Assembly (NCBI GenBank): GCA_020050435.1
Contig: JAGVKQ010000002.1
Coordinates: 1-59,261, forward strand
Reading direction: 5' to 3'
Source of the DNA: Candidatus Caenarcanales bacterium
GTDB lineage: Bacteria > Cyanobacteriota > Vampirovibrionia > 2-02-FULL-35-15
DNA length: 59,261 bases
The first letter of the stretch is position 1; each line of letters opens with the position of its first letter. Of this stretch, positions 50,430 through 59,261 are shown in pieces. A program made the translations under genes and the position numbers. The notes under the pieces are model-generated. The model saw only the letters and a list, made by a program, of their open reading frames with translations. It was not told where the DNA came from and searched no databases.

Positions 50430-53400
50430 CTAATTTCCGTTCTTTTTATCAGATCCAACTGGCTGAAATGAATCCTTTAAAGCAGCCTTCGGATCAACAC
50501 TCATTTCAACTTCTTCAGGCTGAGCTCCATCCTGTGATGGAACTTCTCTGATTTCATCTCCAACTTGCAAGACTCTCTTTAAAGCCTCAGAGTTCATGAT
50601 ATTTTCAGGTTGCTTCTCTGCATCCTGAATTTTTTGTTCAAGCTGTTGCTTTGCTTGCTCTTGAGCTTGTTGTTGCTGTTGTTGAGGTTGCTGAGGTTGT
50701 TGTCCACCGTATTGTTGTTTTTGTAGCTCTTGAGTTACAAACTGCAATTGGCTTTGAGCATCAGTAAGCTGTGATCCAGGAAGTCCTAACTGAATAGCTG
50801 AACTATATAACTGATATGCAGCACCTAAATTTCCTTGTGCTTGATAGATTTTACCAGCCAAATATCTAGCTTCAGGATTTTCAGGATATAGTCTTCCAAT
50901 AATATGATTGAACTGTTTTATAGCCTCACTAAATTTACTTGGTCCTTGACCATATAAAATCTTTGCATAATTTAACCTTGCAGGCCAATAGTTAATATCT
51001 GCATTAAATGAATTTTTATATGCTTGTTCAGCTAAAGGGATAAAGGAGAAATCTTTAAAGCGACTAGCATAGCTAAAGTAAACATTTCCTTCTCCTGCCC
51101 AAGCTTCTACGTTATAGTCAAATATTCCTCTGGCTTTTTTGTAATAAGTAAGTGCTTCATCAAACAATGGCTTAGAGCCTGATTGTTGTGCTTTTAAAAA
51201 TACTATTTCACCAAGCTTAGACCATCCATATGAATTGTTAGCATCAGCCTGTGTGGCAGATCTAAATGCTGCTTGAGCTCCATCAACATTTCCTTTATCT
51301 GCACGTATTCTACCTAAAGCAATATAGTCATTAGCAGAAGAAGCAGGTGCTGACTCAGACTTAGCTAAATATGCCTCAGATTCCACTTCATTGCCTTCTC
51401 TATTTGCTACATAGAATTTAGCAGAATAAGATTCTACAGAAGGATTTAATTCAACTGCTTTATTTGCAAGATATTTAGCAATTTTTAAGTTTGGATCTAC
51501 AAGTTTTCTACTTGGATCATTTAAATTTGCTTTTTTCACATGAGCAATTGCAAGTCTTGCTAAGAAGCTTGCTTTTTCAGCAGGAGTATTACCATAATTT
51601 GTAAGATACTTTTCAACATTACCATCAGTACCTTGTGCAATAGAATCCAAGTTGTCTCCAATAGGTGCATAGAATAAATGAAGTTTCTTAGGTGCTTCAA
51701 ACTCAATGATTACATTATCATCAGTATTAATTCTTTGAGCCAAAGGAAGATTTTTAAGCCTTGGGACTTTTAGAGTTTGAGTTTCTGAATAATTAATAAG
51801 CTGATCATCACCAAGTAATAGCTGGGAAACAATATCAACTTCATCATGAATTGAAATTCTTCCAAGATCATCGAGTGTTTTTACATTTAAAGTAGCACCT
51901 GATTTTCCTTTTGCAACAAAACTTGTTTTAATTCTGTTTTTAATTCTTTCTACATCAAGTTCAATAGGCTCATTAGAACCAATTAAAAGAATTTCACCAG
52001 CAAGTCCAGGACGGAAAAGATAGACATAACCATCTGATACTTTTTTACCATTTTCATATTTACCAAAAGATTGCTTGAAACTATTTACAAGCACTCCAAG
52101 ATATTCTGGTGTTATAGAGTAAAGTTGTATCCATTCACAGAATAAACCATTTGGTTTCAAGTGTTGAGAACCAAATCTCCAGAACTCTCTAGTAAAGAGC
52201 TGAGATGCACCACTGACCCATGGATCAGCAGGCTGAGAAATGATGATGTCAAATTTTTCTTTTGTAGTTAAAAGATAATTTCTTCCATCAGTATGAACAG
52301 CTGTAACTCTTTCAGCAAGAGGATTTCTTTGTTTGTTAAGAGGGGAGCCATTTCCGCCTAAAGGATTTTTATCAATAGGTGGTTCAAAAAATTTATCTCC
52401 ATCAATAACAGCTTTTTCAAGTTCACAGACTTTAACACTCTTTATGGATGGATAACGAACTACAGAACCTGTAGTGCATCCGCTTCCTAAACCAACAACA
52501 AGAGCGCTTTCAGGTTCACCCTTATGTAAAAGAAGTGGGAGTTGACCTAAAAGAACTTGGGTAACCATATCTGCTTGAGATGGACCATCACCATCAGTAG
52601 GAACACCTGCATCAACCTTACCATTGTTTTTAAGAAGTGTAGTATTTCCATTTTCATCAGCCGTAATAGTTACAACAGTGGTTAAACCTTCTTTATAAAA
52701 TTTTATTTTTTCTCTTGAATTCTCAAACTTAAACAATTCAAAGAATTGTTTTCTGGTGAGGTTTTTATAGGAAAGAGAGTGGTAAATAGCAACACCAGTA
52801 GTCATAATAGACTTATCCCAAGTAGGAATTAAAAACAGACATGCAATGGATCCAACAATACCTGAAATGTAAATCCAGGAAGTTGAAATCTTTACTTGTT
52901 TTTGATTTAAAGCCTCATTATTTAAAGTGTCTTTGTAAACTATATAGAGACCAGTAGCAAGAGCAGCAAGAATGCCAATTTTAGTGGTGAATTGAATACC
53001 ACTTCCAAACATTCCAAAAAGAGGAATAAAAATAAAGCCTGTGGTAAATGAACCAATAATACATCCTAATGTATTTAATGAATAAAGCTTACCTACTGAT
53101 TCACCAATATGATCTGGTCTAGCTGAGTAAACTCTAATCACAAGAGGGAAAATCATTCCTGAAAGCAAAGTAGGTGTAAACATCACAACACTTGAAACTA
53201 AAAATCTATTCATTGTAAGTAAAAACCAACTAGTAGAAGGATCATCAGGAAGTTTTTGTGCTTGTGATAAAAACATCCATGGCAATTCATTAAACATACA
53301 TGCAGTTAAAAAACCACTAGCTGCAATACCACAAAGAAGCATTCCTATCCAAAATACCGGTCTTTCTATTTTCTCTTGATACTTAGTCATTACTGCTGAA

Positions 53401-54347
53401 CCAACTGCAAGTCCCATTAAAAACGTAGTGAGCATCGTAGAGAATGCATAAGTAGAAGAACCAAATACAAGAGTCAAAGTTCTTGTCCAAACAACTTCAA
53501 ATACTAATGCAACGAATCCACTAACTGCAAAAGCAAACATACTTAGCTTTATCAACTCAAGAGGAATATCTTCTGACTCAGCAGCAATTAATTCTTCGAG
53601 GTTTTCATTTTCTTTTTTATCTGCATTAGGAGTTTCAATCTGAATGGTTTGATTTGAGTTGGCAAGAAAAATAACAGCTGAAGCTAATATTAAATTAAGA
53701 AACGCTGCTATATAAACAGTGTTGCTCACACCAAAGTATGGCAAGAATACAAATCCACCTAAAAAACATCCAAAAATTGCACCGACAGTATTTATGGTGT
53801 AAAGAGCACCTACGTTAAATGCTGCCATGTCAGTTCTGACATTGGTTAGATAACGACTTAGTATAGGAAGAGTAGCTCCCATCAATATAGTAGGAATTGC
53901 AAGTAATAAAATTGAAATGAAAAATCTTACAAGGTATGAAATAAACTGAACATTTTCAAACATCTGTACAACTGTTTGCCAGATTGGTGCTAAGAAAGCA
54001 TCACTAAATAAAGTAGGTACTAAAAGTCCATAAATACCAATGGCTAATTCAAGAACAGCATATGCAAGTAATGGCTTTTTAACATGATCAATATATCTTC
54101 CACCTAAATAACTACCTAAAGCAAGACCACCTAAAAATGCTGTTAAAACAGTACTAACTGCAAGAGTGGTTCCACCAAAAACATAACTAAGCATTCTGGT
54201 CCAAACATTTTCATAAATTAGACCGCTAATACCTGATAATAAAAAGCAACTGAAAACTATTATATAAATTAATTTATTTGTTTCAGCATCACTACCTTTT
54301 TTTTGGTTTCTTGGTTTATCCATCGTTTGTGCAGAAGTGTTTGACAT
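50430..54347 (-). CDS. Giant SpeE-like membrane protein with TPR tail
   Basis: A protein of about 1305 residues; GGAG 7 bases before the ATG at 54347 fixes the start. Two blocks of 6-7 membrane helices (about 25-230 and 260-500) precede a spermidine-synthase-like domain: ALVVGLGSGCTTGS, VKVCELEKAVIDG, VHTDGRNYL, then DIIISQPADPWVSGAS. The usual catalytic Asp of the D-x-x-x-D strand is replaced by Gln-Pro here, as in the fused MFS/SpeE-like family. About eight TPR-like helix pairs follow, then a Gln-rich, charged tail. Methyl- or aminopropyl-transfer is doubtful; it may be a scaffold or sensor. Immediately upstream of ychF. Confidence 0.82.
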   Translation of the reverse strand: MSNTSAQTMDKPRNQKKGSDAETNKLIYIIVFSCFLLSGISGLIYENVWTRMLSYVFGGTTLAVSTVLTAFLGGLALGSYLGGRYIDHVKKPLLAYAVLELAIGIYGLLVPTLFSDAFLAPIWQTVVQMFENVQFISYLVRFFISILLLAIPTILMGATLPILSRYLTNVRTDMAAFNVGALYTINTVGAIFGCFLGGFVFLPYFGVSNTVYIAAFLNLILASAVIFLANSNQTIQIETPNADKKENENLEELIAAESEDIPLELIKLSMFAFAVSGFVALVFEVVWTRTLTLVFGSSTYAFSTMLTTFLMGLAVGSAVMTKYQEKIERPVFWIGMLLCGIAASGFLTACMFNELPWMFLSQAQKLPDDPSTSWFLLTMNRFLVSSVVMFTPTLLSGMIFPLVIRVYSARPDHIGESVGKLYSLNTLGCIIGSFTTGFIFIPLFGMFGSGIQFTTKIGILAALATGLYIVYKDTLNNEALNQKQVKISTSWIYISGIVGSIACLFLIPTWDKSIMTTGVAIYHSLSYKNLTRKQFFELFKFENSREKIKFYKEGLTTVVTITADENGNTTLLKNNGKVDAGVPTDGDGPSQADMVTQVLLGQLPLLLHKGEPESALVVGLGSGCTTGSVVRYPSIKSVKVCELEKAVIDGDKFFEPPIDKNPLGGNGSPLNKQRNPLAERVTAVHTDGRNYLLTTKEKFDIIISQPADPWVSGASQLFTREFWRFGSQHLKPNGLFCEWIQLYSITPEYLGVLVNSFKQSFGKYENGKKVSDGYVYLFRPGLAGEILLIGSNEPIELDVERIKNRIKTSFVAKGKSGATLNVKTLDDLGRISIHDEVDIVSQLLLGDDQLINYSETQTLKVPRLKNLPLAQRINTDDNVIIEFEAPKKLHLFYAPIGDNLDSIAQGTDGNVEKYLTNYGNTPAEKASFLARLAIAHVKKANLNDPSRKLVDPNLKIAKYLANKAVELNPSVESYSAKFYVANREGNEVESEAYLAKSESAPASSANDYIALGRIRADKGNVDGAQAAFRSATQADANNSYGWSKLGEIVFLKAQQSGSKPLFDEALTYYKKARGIFDYNVEAWAGEGNVYFSYASRFKDFSFIPLAEQAYKNSFNADINYWPARLNYAKILYGQGPSKFSEAIKQFNHIIGRLYPENPEARYLAGKIYQAQGNLGAAYQLYSSAIQLGLPGSQLTDAQSQLQFVTQELQKQQYGGQQPQQPQQQQQQAQEQAKQQLEQKIQDAEKQPENIMNSEALKRVLQVGDEIREVPSQDGAQPEEVEMSVDPKAALKDSFQPVGSDKKNGN

Positions 54348-54448
54348 TTTTAATCTCCGGTTACTAAAAGCCATAAGCCAATAAAGCCTGTTATAGTATA
54401 GAGTAGAAAACATGATTTTGGAAAGGAATTGATTACAAATTTAGACAC

Positions 54449-55006
54449 ATGGATACAAAAGTAGAAAAAGAAAACTTAAGGAAGTGGGCTAAAGAAGTAA
54501 GACTAAATATAGACTTAAAAACTATTAGCTCCAACATATTAAAGAAAATAGTAAATCTAAAAGAATACAAAGCTTCAAAGAATGTTATGTCATATCATGC
54601 AAAAGAACTTGAGGTTTCTTTAAAAGACTTATTTGATGACAAAGAGAAAAATTGGTTTCTACCTACGATTGGATTACCAAACTACAAATCCTTACTTGTT
54701 GTGCCTTATTTACCACACAGAACAAAATTAAATTACGGTATTTTTGGAGTATATGAGCCAGAAATAATTGATAATGTTTTTTTTGACCAGGCTGATAAAA
54801 AAATTGATCTGGATATAATTTTTGTCCCTGGGCTTTGCTTTAACAAAGATGGGTATAGAGTTGGCTATGGGAAAGGGTTCTACGATACATTTTTAAAATT
54901 GAATCCTAATGCTTTAAAAATTGGATGTTGCCCAAAGTCTTGCATGATTGAAAAAATACCTGCTGAAGAATGGGATATTAAAGTAGATATGGTTATTACG
55001 GACTAG
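54449..55006 (+). CDS. 5-formyltetrahydrofolate cyclo-ligase
   Basis: ATP-dependent conversion of 5-formyl-THF to 5,10-methenyl-THF. The 185-residue chain shows NLRKWAKEVRLNI, VMSYHAKELEV, FVPGLCFNKDGYRVGYGKGFYD, the family signature binding ATP and folate, and KIGCCPKSCMIEKIPAEEWDIKVDMVITD. It runs divergent from the giant SpeE-like gene, 101 bp away. Its TAG stop is directly followed by a palindromic repeat (55008-55103). Confidence 0.92.
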   Translation: MDTKVEKENLRKWAKEVRLNIDLKTISSNILKKIVNLKEYKASKNVMSYHAKELEVSLKDLFDDKEKNWFLPTIGLPNYKSLLVVPYLPHRTKLNYGIFGVYEPEIIDNVFFDQADKKIDLDIIFVPGLCFNKDGYRVGYGKGFYDTFLKLNPNALKIGCCPKSCMIEKIPAEEWDIKVDMVITD

Positions 55007-55007
55007 A

Positions 55008-55103
55008 TCGTTAATGGTGAATGGTTAAACGTGGATCGTGCTTAGATACAATAGCTGCCTTCTAGGAGCACGATCCACGACTCACGATCCACAATCTTAA
55101 CGT
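55008..55103. repeat. GTGGATCGTGCTT-family palindrome after the cyclo-ligase gene
   Basis: Left arm cgttaatggtgaatggttaa then gtggatcgtgctt; right arm agcacgatccacgactcacg and ccacaatcttaacg. It belongs to the family of 39775-39880, 40657-40739 and 55463-55552. It begins right after the stop codon of the cyclo-ligase gene. Confidence 0.85.
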
Positions 55104-55164
55104 TCCCTTAAACATAGCTCTATATATTACCTTTAGTTTGGCAAAACCAAATAGAGGAAATTAC

Positions 55165-55467
55165 ATGGTTGTAGCAGAAAAATTTAAAGGATCTACCGGT
55201 TTATACACCTATAATAAAACCGTTACACTCCTTCCTCAAGAGGCAAGTGAAAAAGCTACACCACCCGTTTTTACCAATTGTAAGTCTGACAATAAATAGC
55301 TTTTTACAGTAAAAGAAAAAGGCTGGGAAGAACAAGCACAAAATCATATGGATGAGTATAGAAAAGCAGAAAGAATACTAATTGTTAATTTCTATACTGG
55401 TGGAACGAAGTACTCCAGAGGAGTTCTTGATTCAATCTATAGAGGCGTTAATTTATTAAATCCGTGA
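55165..55467 (+). pseudogene. Small gene interrupted by an in-frame TAG
   Basis: An ATG with GAGGA 7 bases upstream opens a 44-codon frame (MVVAEKFKGSTGLYTYNKTV) that stops at TAG (55297-55299). The same frame then continues for 55 more codons to TGA at 55467, coding a clearly protein-like stretch (KEKGWEEQAQNHMDEYRKAE, YTGGTKYSRGVLDSIY). Joined, this makes about 99 residues. TAG is an ordinary stop elsewhere here, so a nonsense-mutated gene is the simplest reading; readthrough or a sequence error are alternatives. The protein is not recognised. Confidence 0.6.
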
Positions 55468-55552
55468 TTCGTGAATAGTTAATCGCGAATCGTGCTTAAA
55501 TATTAGTGTGCTGTATTAAAGCACGATCAACGATCCACTATACACAATTAAC
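55463..55552. repeat. GTGAATCGTGCTT-family palindrome before ribE
   Basis: Left arm cgtgattcgtgaatagttaa then cgcgaatcgtgctt; right arm aagcacgatcaacgatccac then acaattaac. It includes the last codon and stop of the interrupted small gene and ends 4 bases before the ribE ATG, leaving no Shine-Dalgarno sequence for ribE. Confidence 0.85.
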
Positions 55553-55556
55553 AAAT

Positions 55557-56186
55557 ATGTTTTCAGGCATTATTCAAGAAATAGGCACAATTACAGCCCT
55601 TGAGAGTAAAAATGGACTCTTAGAGCTAACTATTTCTTGCGAAAAAATCTCTGACATTGAGATTGGAGATAGCATTGCTGTGGACGGATGCTGCCAAACA
55701 GTAGTTAGCAAACAATCCTCAGTTAATAACAAACAACTATTCACTATACAAGCTACCCAAGAAACTCTCGACAAAACAAACTTTAAAAATTATAAAGTCG
55801 GCTCAACTATAAATCTTGAACCTTCACTAAGAATGGGAGATAAAATCAGTGGTCATTTGGTTTCTGGCCATATTGATGCTATAGGAACTGTTTATGAAAT
55901 AGAAGATATTGAAGAAAATAGAATTGTTAAAATTGAATACCCAAAAGAGTTAAATAAGTACATAGCAAATAAAGGATCAGTAACCGTAAATGGCACAAGC
56001 CTTACTGTTATCAACTCAAAAATTAATGAAAATTTTATTTTTAGTTTTACTTTAATCCCTTTTAGCAGAGATAATACCAATCTTGGCTTGATTAAAAAAG
56101 GTAATCCTGTAAACTTAGAAATAGATCTGGTAAGTAGGTATTTAGTTAATTACTTAGAATCATCAAGCTTGCCAGTAAAAGCATAA
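55557..56186 (+). CDS. ribE: Riboflavin synthase alpha chain
   Basis: Dismutates two 6,7-dimethyl-8-ribityllumazine molecules to riboflavin. The 209-residue chain starts at the family N-terminus [12 protein letters not shown] and shows the two lumazine-binding barrels: DGCCQTVV then [17 protein letters not shown] in barrel 1, VNGTSLTV and [20 protein letters not shown] in barrel 2. A palindromic repeat lies directly upstream. First gene of the cluster ribE-ribBA-smORF-ribH; no FMN riboswitch was seen. Confidence 0.95.
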   Translation: MFSGIIQEIGTITALESKNGLLELTISCEKISDIEIGDSIAVDGCCQTVVSKQSSVNNKQLFTIQATQETLDKTNFKNYKVGSTINLEPSLRMGDKISGHLVSGHIDAIGTVYEIEDIEENRIVKIEYPKELNKYIANKGSVTVNGTSLTVINSKINENFIFSFTLIPFSRDNTNLGLIKKGNPVNLEIDLVSRYLVNYLESSSLPVKA

Positions 56187-56187
56187 A

Positions 56188-57474
56188 ATGAATAAAAGTC
56201 AAAAAGAAGTCAGTTTAAAAGATCATCTTTTTAGCACCGTTGAAGAAGCTATTGAAGCTGTTAAAAATGGTGAAGTAGTTATTATTGCTGATGATGAGAA
56301 TAGAGAAAATGAGGGTGACCTTGTTTGCGCAGCAGAAAAAGTAACTCCTGAAATTATAAATTTTATGGCAAAAGAAGGTAGAGGACTTATCTGTCTTACC
56401 CTTGAAGATGACTTAGCCGATAAACTTGAATTAGATAATATGGTTTCTAAAAACTCCAGCTTATTCACTACTGCATTTACCGTAAGTATCGATGCTGATA
56501 AAAAGTTTGGTGTTACTACTGGAATCTCAGCAGGTGACAGAGCAAAAACAATACAAGTAGCAATTGATGAGAATTCCAAACCAAGTGATCTGGTTAGACC
56601 AGGACACATTTTTCCACTAAGAGCAAAAAAAGGTGGAGTCTTAAAAAGAGTAGGTCAAACAGAAGCCTCTGTAGATTTAGCTAAGATGGCTGGATTAAAA
56701 CCTACTGGTGTAATTTGTGAAATATTAAATGATGATGGCACTATGGCTAGACGTCCTGACTTGGTCAAGTTTGCAAAAAAATATAATTTAAAATTTATAA
56801 CAGTAGCTCAATTAATTTCCTATAGACTTCTAAGAGAAAGATTTGTAGTAAGAGAGGCAATGGCTAAACTCCCAAATGAAACTGCAAAGAAATATAATAC
56901 TGAATTCCAAATAGTAGCCTATAGAGATACATTGAATAATAAAGAACACATAGCTATCGTTTGTGGTGATATAAAAGATAAAGAAGATGTATTAGTTAGA
57001 GTACACAGTGAATGCTTAACTGGAGATGTTTTTCATAGCTTACGCTGTGATTGTAATGCACAGCTAAATGCAGCTATTGAAAGAGTAGCAAAAGAAGGTA
57101 CAGGAGTAATTGTTTATTTAAAACAAGAAGGACGCGGAATTGGTTTAATAAATAAAATCAAGGCTTACGAACTTCAGGATAAAGGTTATGACACAGTAGA
57201 AGCAAATGAAATGCTGGGATTCAAGGCAGATCTCAGAGAGTATGGTGTAGGCGCTCAAATATTAACTGATTTAGGTTTAACTTCTATAAGATTAATGACA
57301 AACAACCCAAGAAAGATTGTCGGAATAGAGGGTTATGGGTTAAAAGTAACAGGACGGGAGCCGATAGACCTTCCTAATGAACATAATGAGAGTTACTTAA
57401 AAACAAAGAATGAGAAAATGGGACATATCATAAATTTAGAGAACAGAGGACAGAAAATAGAGGATAAAGGGTAG
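56188..57474 (+). CDS. ribBA: Bifunctional DHBP synthase / GTP cyclohydrolase II
   Basis: Makes both precursors of riboflavin. The N-terminal RibB domain has [56 protein letters not shown] and the [16 protein letters not shown] block. The C-terminal RibA domain has [20 protein letters not shown] (zinc cysteines) and [18 protein letters not shown]. At 428 residues it is slightly longer than usual due to the N-terminal lead. Start codon lies 1 base after the ribE stop. Confidence 0.96.
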   Translation: MNKSQKEVSLKDHLFSTVEEAIEAVKNGEVVIIADDENRENEGDLVCAAEKVTPEIINFMAKEGRGLICLTLEDDLADKLELDNMVSKNSSLFTTAFTVSIDADKKFGVTTGISAGDRAKTIQVAIDENSKPSDLVRPGHIFPLRAKKGGVLKRVGQTEASVDLAKMAGLKPTGVICEILNDDGTMARRPDLVKFAKKYNLKFITVAQLISYRLLRERFVVREAMAKLPNETAKKYNTEFQIVAYRDTLNNKEHIAIVCGDIKDKEDVLVRVHSECLTGDVFHSLRCDCNAQLNAAIERVAKEGTGVIVYLKQEGRGIGLINKIKAYELQDKGYDTVEANEMLGFKADLREYGVGAQILTDLGLTSIRLMTNNPRKIVGIEGYGLKVTGREPIDLPNEHNESYLKTKNEKMGHIINLENRGQKIEDKG

Positions 57475-57477
57475 AAA

Positions 57478-57618
57478 ATGTTTTTATATATCTTATTCAG
57501 ATTAGCAAAAAAATATCAAGAGAATAAAAAAATCACAAAAAAAGATTTTGTAGATATTTACTCATCAGTAACTTCCATAGGCAAAAAAACAATAAATCGA
57601 ATCTATACAAAAAAATAA
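57478..57618 (+). CDS. 46-residue basic protein in the riboflavin operon
   Basis: It fits precisely between ribBA (stop 57474) and ribH (ATG 57620): ATG at 57478, TAA at 57616-57618. The product MFLYILFRLAKKYQENKKIT continues with a KKDFVDIYSS stretch and ends RIYTKK. It is strongly basic and has a short hydrophobic start. The tight tiling suggests real translation coupled with its neighbours, but a low-complexity chance ORF cannot be excluded. No family recognised. Confidence 0.45.
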   Translation: MFLYILFRLAKKYQENKKITKKDFVDIYSSVTSIGKKTINRIYTKK

Positions 57619-57619
57619 A

Positions 57620-58093
57620 ATGCCCAATATCTTTGAAGGAAATTTAACAGCACAAGAAAATGACAAGTTTGCAATAGTAGTTAGCAAATTTAATGAGTTC
57701 GTCACTGAGAAACTTTTAAAAGGTGCAATTGAAACACTTATAAAAAATGGTGTTAATGATAAAAATATAGATGTAGTAAAAGTACCAGGTGCATTTGAAA
57801 TTCCTACAGCTGCTAAAAATCTTTTAGACTTAAATAAATATTCAGCCATAATCTGTATCGGGGCAGTAATAAAAGGTGAGACACCACATTTTGAATACAT
57901 ATGTTCAGCTATTAGTAATGAAATAAATTACCTGGGAGTACTAACAGGAATACCTGTAATTTTTGGAGTAATAACTACAGATAACGTAGATCAAGCTTTA
58001 GATAGAGCTGGCGGAAAAGTCGGAAATAAAGGCTCAGAAGCTGCAATGGCTGCATTAGAAATGGTAAGCGTGATTAAGAAATTGAAGAAGTAA
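57620..58093 (+). CDS. ribH: 6,7-dimethyl-8-ribityllumazine synthase
   Basis: Condenses DHBP with the pyrimidine to make lumazine, forming icosahedral capsids or pentamers. The 157-residue chain has IVVSKFNEFVTEKLLKGAIE, VPGAFEIPTAAKNLL, CIGAVIKGETPHFEYICSAI with the catalytic His, and VIFGVITTDNVDQALDRAG with the phosphate-binding Arg nearby. It ends the rib cluster; RibD is missing from the window. Confidence 0.95.
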   Translation: MPNIFEGNLTAQENDKFAIVVSKFNEFVTEKLLKGAIETLIKNGVNDKNIDVVKVPGAFEIPTAAKNLLDLNKYSAIICIGAVIKGETPHFEYICSAISNEINYLGVLTGIPVIFGVITTDNVDQALDRAGGKVGNKGSEAAMAALEMVSVIKKLKK

Positions 58094-58177
58094 ACATTAA
58101 TTAACTTTTGTAATTTCATCTTGAAAATAAAAAGTCCATAAGATAAGCTTTTACTAATTGGTAAAAAAGGAATATTC

Positions 58178-58891
58178 ATGAGGGTTTCTCTCGGAACAGT
58201 TTTGCTTCTACTTCCATTGGTATCTACAGCATGTAGGTACGATAATCCTGCAGCAGATGCCACTCCGCAGAAAGTTACAGCAAATGAAACTGGTGCTGTT
58301 GCAATAGCTGAAACACCCACTGCACTAAAAGTACAACTTCGAGAACTTACTGATGCAGAAAAAAAAGTATTAGATGAAATTGAAGATTTTTTAAAAACCT
58401 ATACTGGAAATGGCGTTTATAATTACGGATCGATAGATAGATTTATAGTAGGTGTAAGGCAAGACGTTAAAGGAATTCATGACTTTGCAGAAAAAATGCC
58501 TAAAGAAAATGCTTATCAGAGACTTAGAAGAAATGCTGCTTTAGCTTATCCAGACACTTACTTTAAGGGACAAGTAGAAGATGAAACGGAAGTAACAGCA
58601 AGAGGTTTAATGGGAGAATTTCTTGAAAAAATGGGTGTCGACCCAAAAACAGCAGAAACACCCGATGATATAAATGATATTAAAACCCTTGTAACTAGTG
58701 ATCTTCTCTTTCAGGTTGATCGTAATATACATACTTTAAAAAGAATTATAGAAGAAGATCAACTCCCTGGCACAAAAGTAGCTTTTAAAGGAGGAATTAC
58801 TTTAAGCCTTGTTAGGGAGATAAGAGAAAGAAAAAGCCCTGTTCCTTATGGTGCGAAATTATCCAGCCCACCATTATTGGCTACGCCGTGA
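58178..58891 (+). CDS. Putative lipoprotein of unknown function
   Basis: A 237-residue protein with a short signal and lipobox (LLLLPLVSTAC, Cys19), preceded by AAGGA 6 bases before the ATG. The mature part is helical and charged (LRELTDAEKKVLDEIEDFLK, RRNAALAYPDTYFKGQVEDE). It ends PYGAKLSSPPLLATP. No known domain recognised. It stands alone downstream of ribH and convergent to the partial gene at the window edge. Confidence 0.65.
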   Translation: MRVSLGTVLLLLPLVSTACRYDNPAADATPQKVTANETGAVAIAETPTALKVQLRELTDAEKKVLDEIEDFLKTYTGNGVYNYGSIDRFIVGVRQDVKGIHDFAEKMPKENAYQRLRRNAALAYPDTYFKGQVEDETEVTARGLMGEFLEKMGVDPKTAETPDDINDIKTLVTSDLLFQVDRNIHTLKRIIEEDQLPGTKVAFKGGITLSLVREIRERKSPVPYGAKLSSPPLLATP

Positions 58892-58912
58892 ATACTATTA
58901 AAAAATACTCAG

Positions 58913-59260
58913 CTAATCTACTTTTTCATTATTCTTTACACCTAAAAATCCTTTTATTATTGACGCTTCGTTATTTATACTTTCAAGCTCTTTAACTATA
59001 ACTTTTTCAACTTCAGCAGGTTGCATAGTATTTCGTGCACCAGTCAAAGCTAAAAGTTTAGATTCTGCTTTTGCTCTAAGCTCTGACAATGTAACTAACT
59101 TTGCTTTATAAATTTCAACCTGTTTTTCAGGCAAATTTGCCTTACTATTATTCTTTACATCCAAAAATCCCTTTATTAATGATGCTTGCTCATGTATCCT
59201 TTCTAGAGTTCCAGATGTAACTTTTACAATTGAAGGATTACCATTTGGATTGGCTACCAT
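58913..59260 (-). CDS. Helical protein with internal duplication, possibly 5' partial
   Basis: A 115-residue frame starting at the ATG at 59260, the last codon of the window, so upstream sequence and the true start are unseen. Two similar segments, ASLIKGFLDVKNNSK and ASIIKGFLGVKNNEK, about 70 residues apart, indicate a repeat of roughly 70 residues. Hydrophilic, Lys/Glu-rich, helical; no membrane segment. Not recognised. Confidence 0.5.
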   Translation of the reverse strand: MVANPNGNPSIVKVTSGTLERIHEQASLIKGFLDVKNNSKANLPEKQVEIYKAKLVTLSELRAKAESKLLALTGARNTMQPAEVEKVIVKELESINNEASIIKGFLGVKNNEKVD

Positions 59261-59261
59261 A

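Noticed and set aside
55297-55299. Reassigned TAG (pyrrolysine or glutamine code)
   Set aside because: TAG ends clearly full-length genes here (the FadN-like gene at 21567, the cyclo-ligase at 55006, ribBA at 57474), so the code is standard.
55008-55556. FMN riboswitch upstream of ribE
   Set aside because: No conserved RFN helices or loops are visible; the upstream DNA is palindromic repeat and the interrupted small gene.
1-59261. Prophage, insertion sequence or transposase
   Set aside because: No integrase, transposase, capsid or terminase motif was recognised in any reading frame; the repeats are non-autonomous.

Overview
The window is AT-rich, densely coding bacterial DNA carrying about 48 protein genes and two tRNAs. 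The cell was almost certainly Gram-negative with lipid A: it has LpxC, an MlaE-type lipid permease, a WaaE-like glycosyltransferase, lipoproteins and many exported proteins. TAA, TAG and TGA all end ordinary genes, so the code is standard bacterial. The SwmB-like and DUF2993 domains, a short prefused PutA and the mix of uncharacterised membrane-associated proteins would suit a non-photosynthetic relative of Cyanobacteria (Melainabacteria or Margulisbacteria type). That placement is an inference, not a demonstration.

Layout. 1-5.1 kb: three exported surface proteins (SwmB/Big-5, a shorter relative, and an FG-GAP/VCBS protein) that share a C-terminal module. 5.2-10.1 kb: DEAD-box helicase, MscL, HI0933-type flavoprotein, tRNA-Thr, TMEM14 and PAP2 membrane proteins. 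10.1-18.1 kb: Tat-exported HExxH protease resembling the anthrax lethal-factor fold, a Ser/Thr-linker secreted protein, PutA and a large cysteine-knot-like secreted protein. 18.1-27.2 kb: EVE protein, FadN-like beta-oxidation enzyme, patatin-like hydrolase, a tiny histone-fold protein, pterin dehydratase, IorA-like 2-oxoacid oxidoreductase, and unknown proteins. 27.3-35.1 kb: tRNA-Met, glycosyltransferase, CoaX, CNNM/CorC, CstA, SucCD. 35.4-47.5 kb: two unknown proteins, MlaE/LpxC, CinA, CHASE2 cyclase, an orphan sugar permease, DUF2993 and GerMN exported proteins, TsaE, rpsF-ssb. 47.6-59.3 kb: unknown protein, YchF, a giant SpeE-like/TPR membrane protein, 5-FCL, the riboflavin cluster ribE-ribBA-smORF-ribH, a lipoprotein and a partial gene.

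Metabolically the genes point to an amino-acid, fatty-acid and organic-acid oxidiser: PutA (proline to glutamate), IorA-like enzyme, FadN-like enzyme with a patatin lipase beside it, succinyl-CoA synthetase and the CstA transporter.

The most unusual aspect is a swarm of short palindromic repeat families. They lie between genes, flush against stop codons, and in three cases inside reading frames (putA, cinA and the DUF2993 gene). In each case the frame stays open and the element adds an extra peptide. One family also supplies the C-termini of LpxC and CinA. This resembles the Rickettsia palindromic element phenomenon and is the best candidate for an undescribed system here. The bacterial histone-fold gene and the Tat-exported lethal-factor-like protease are the next most interesting.
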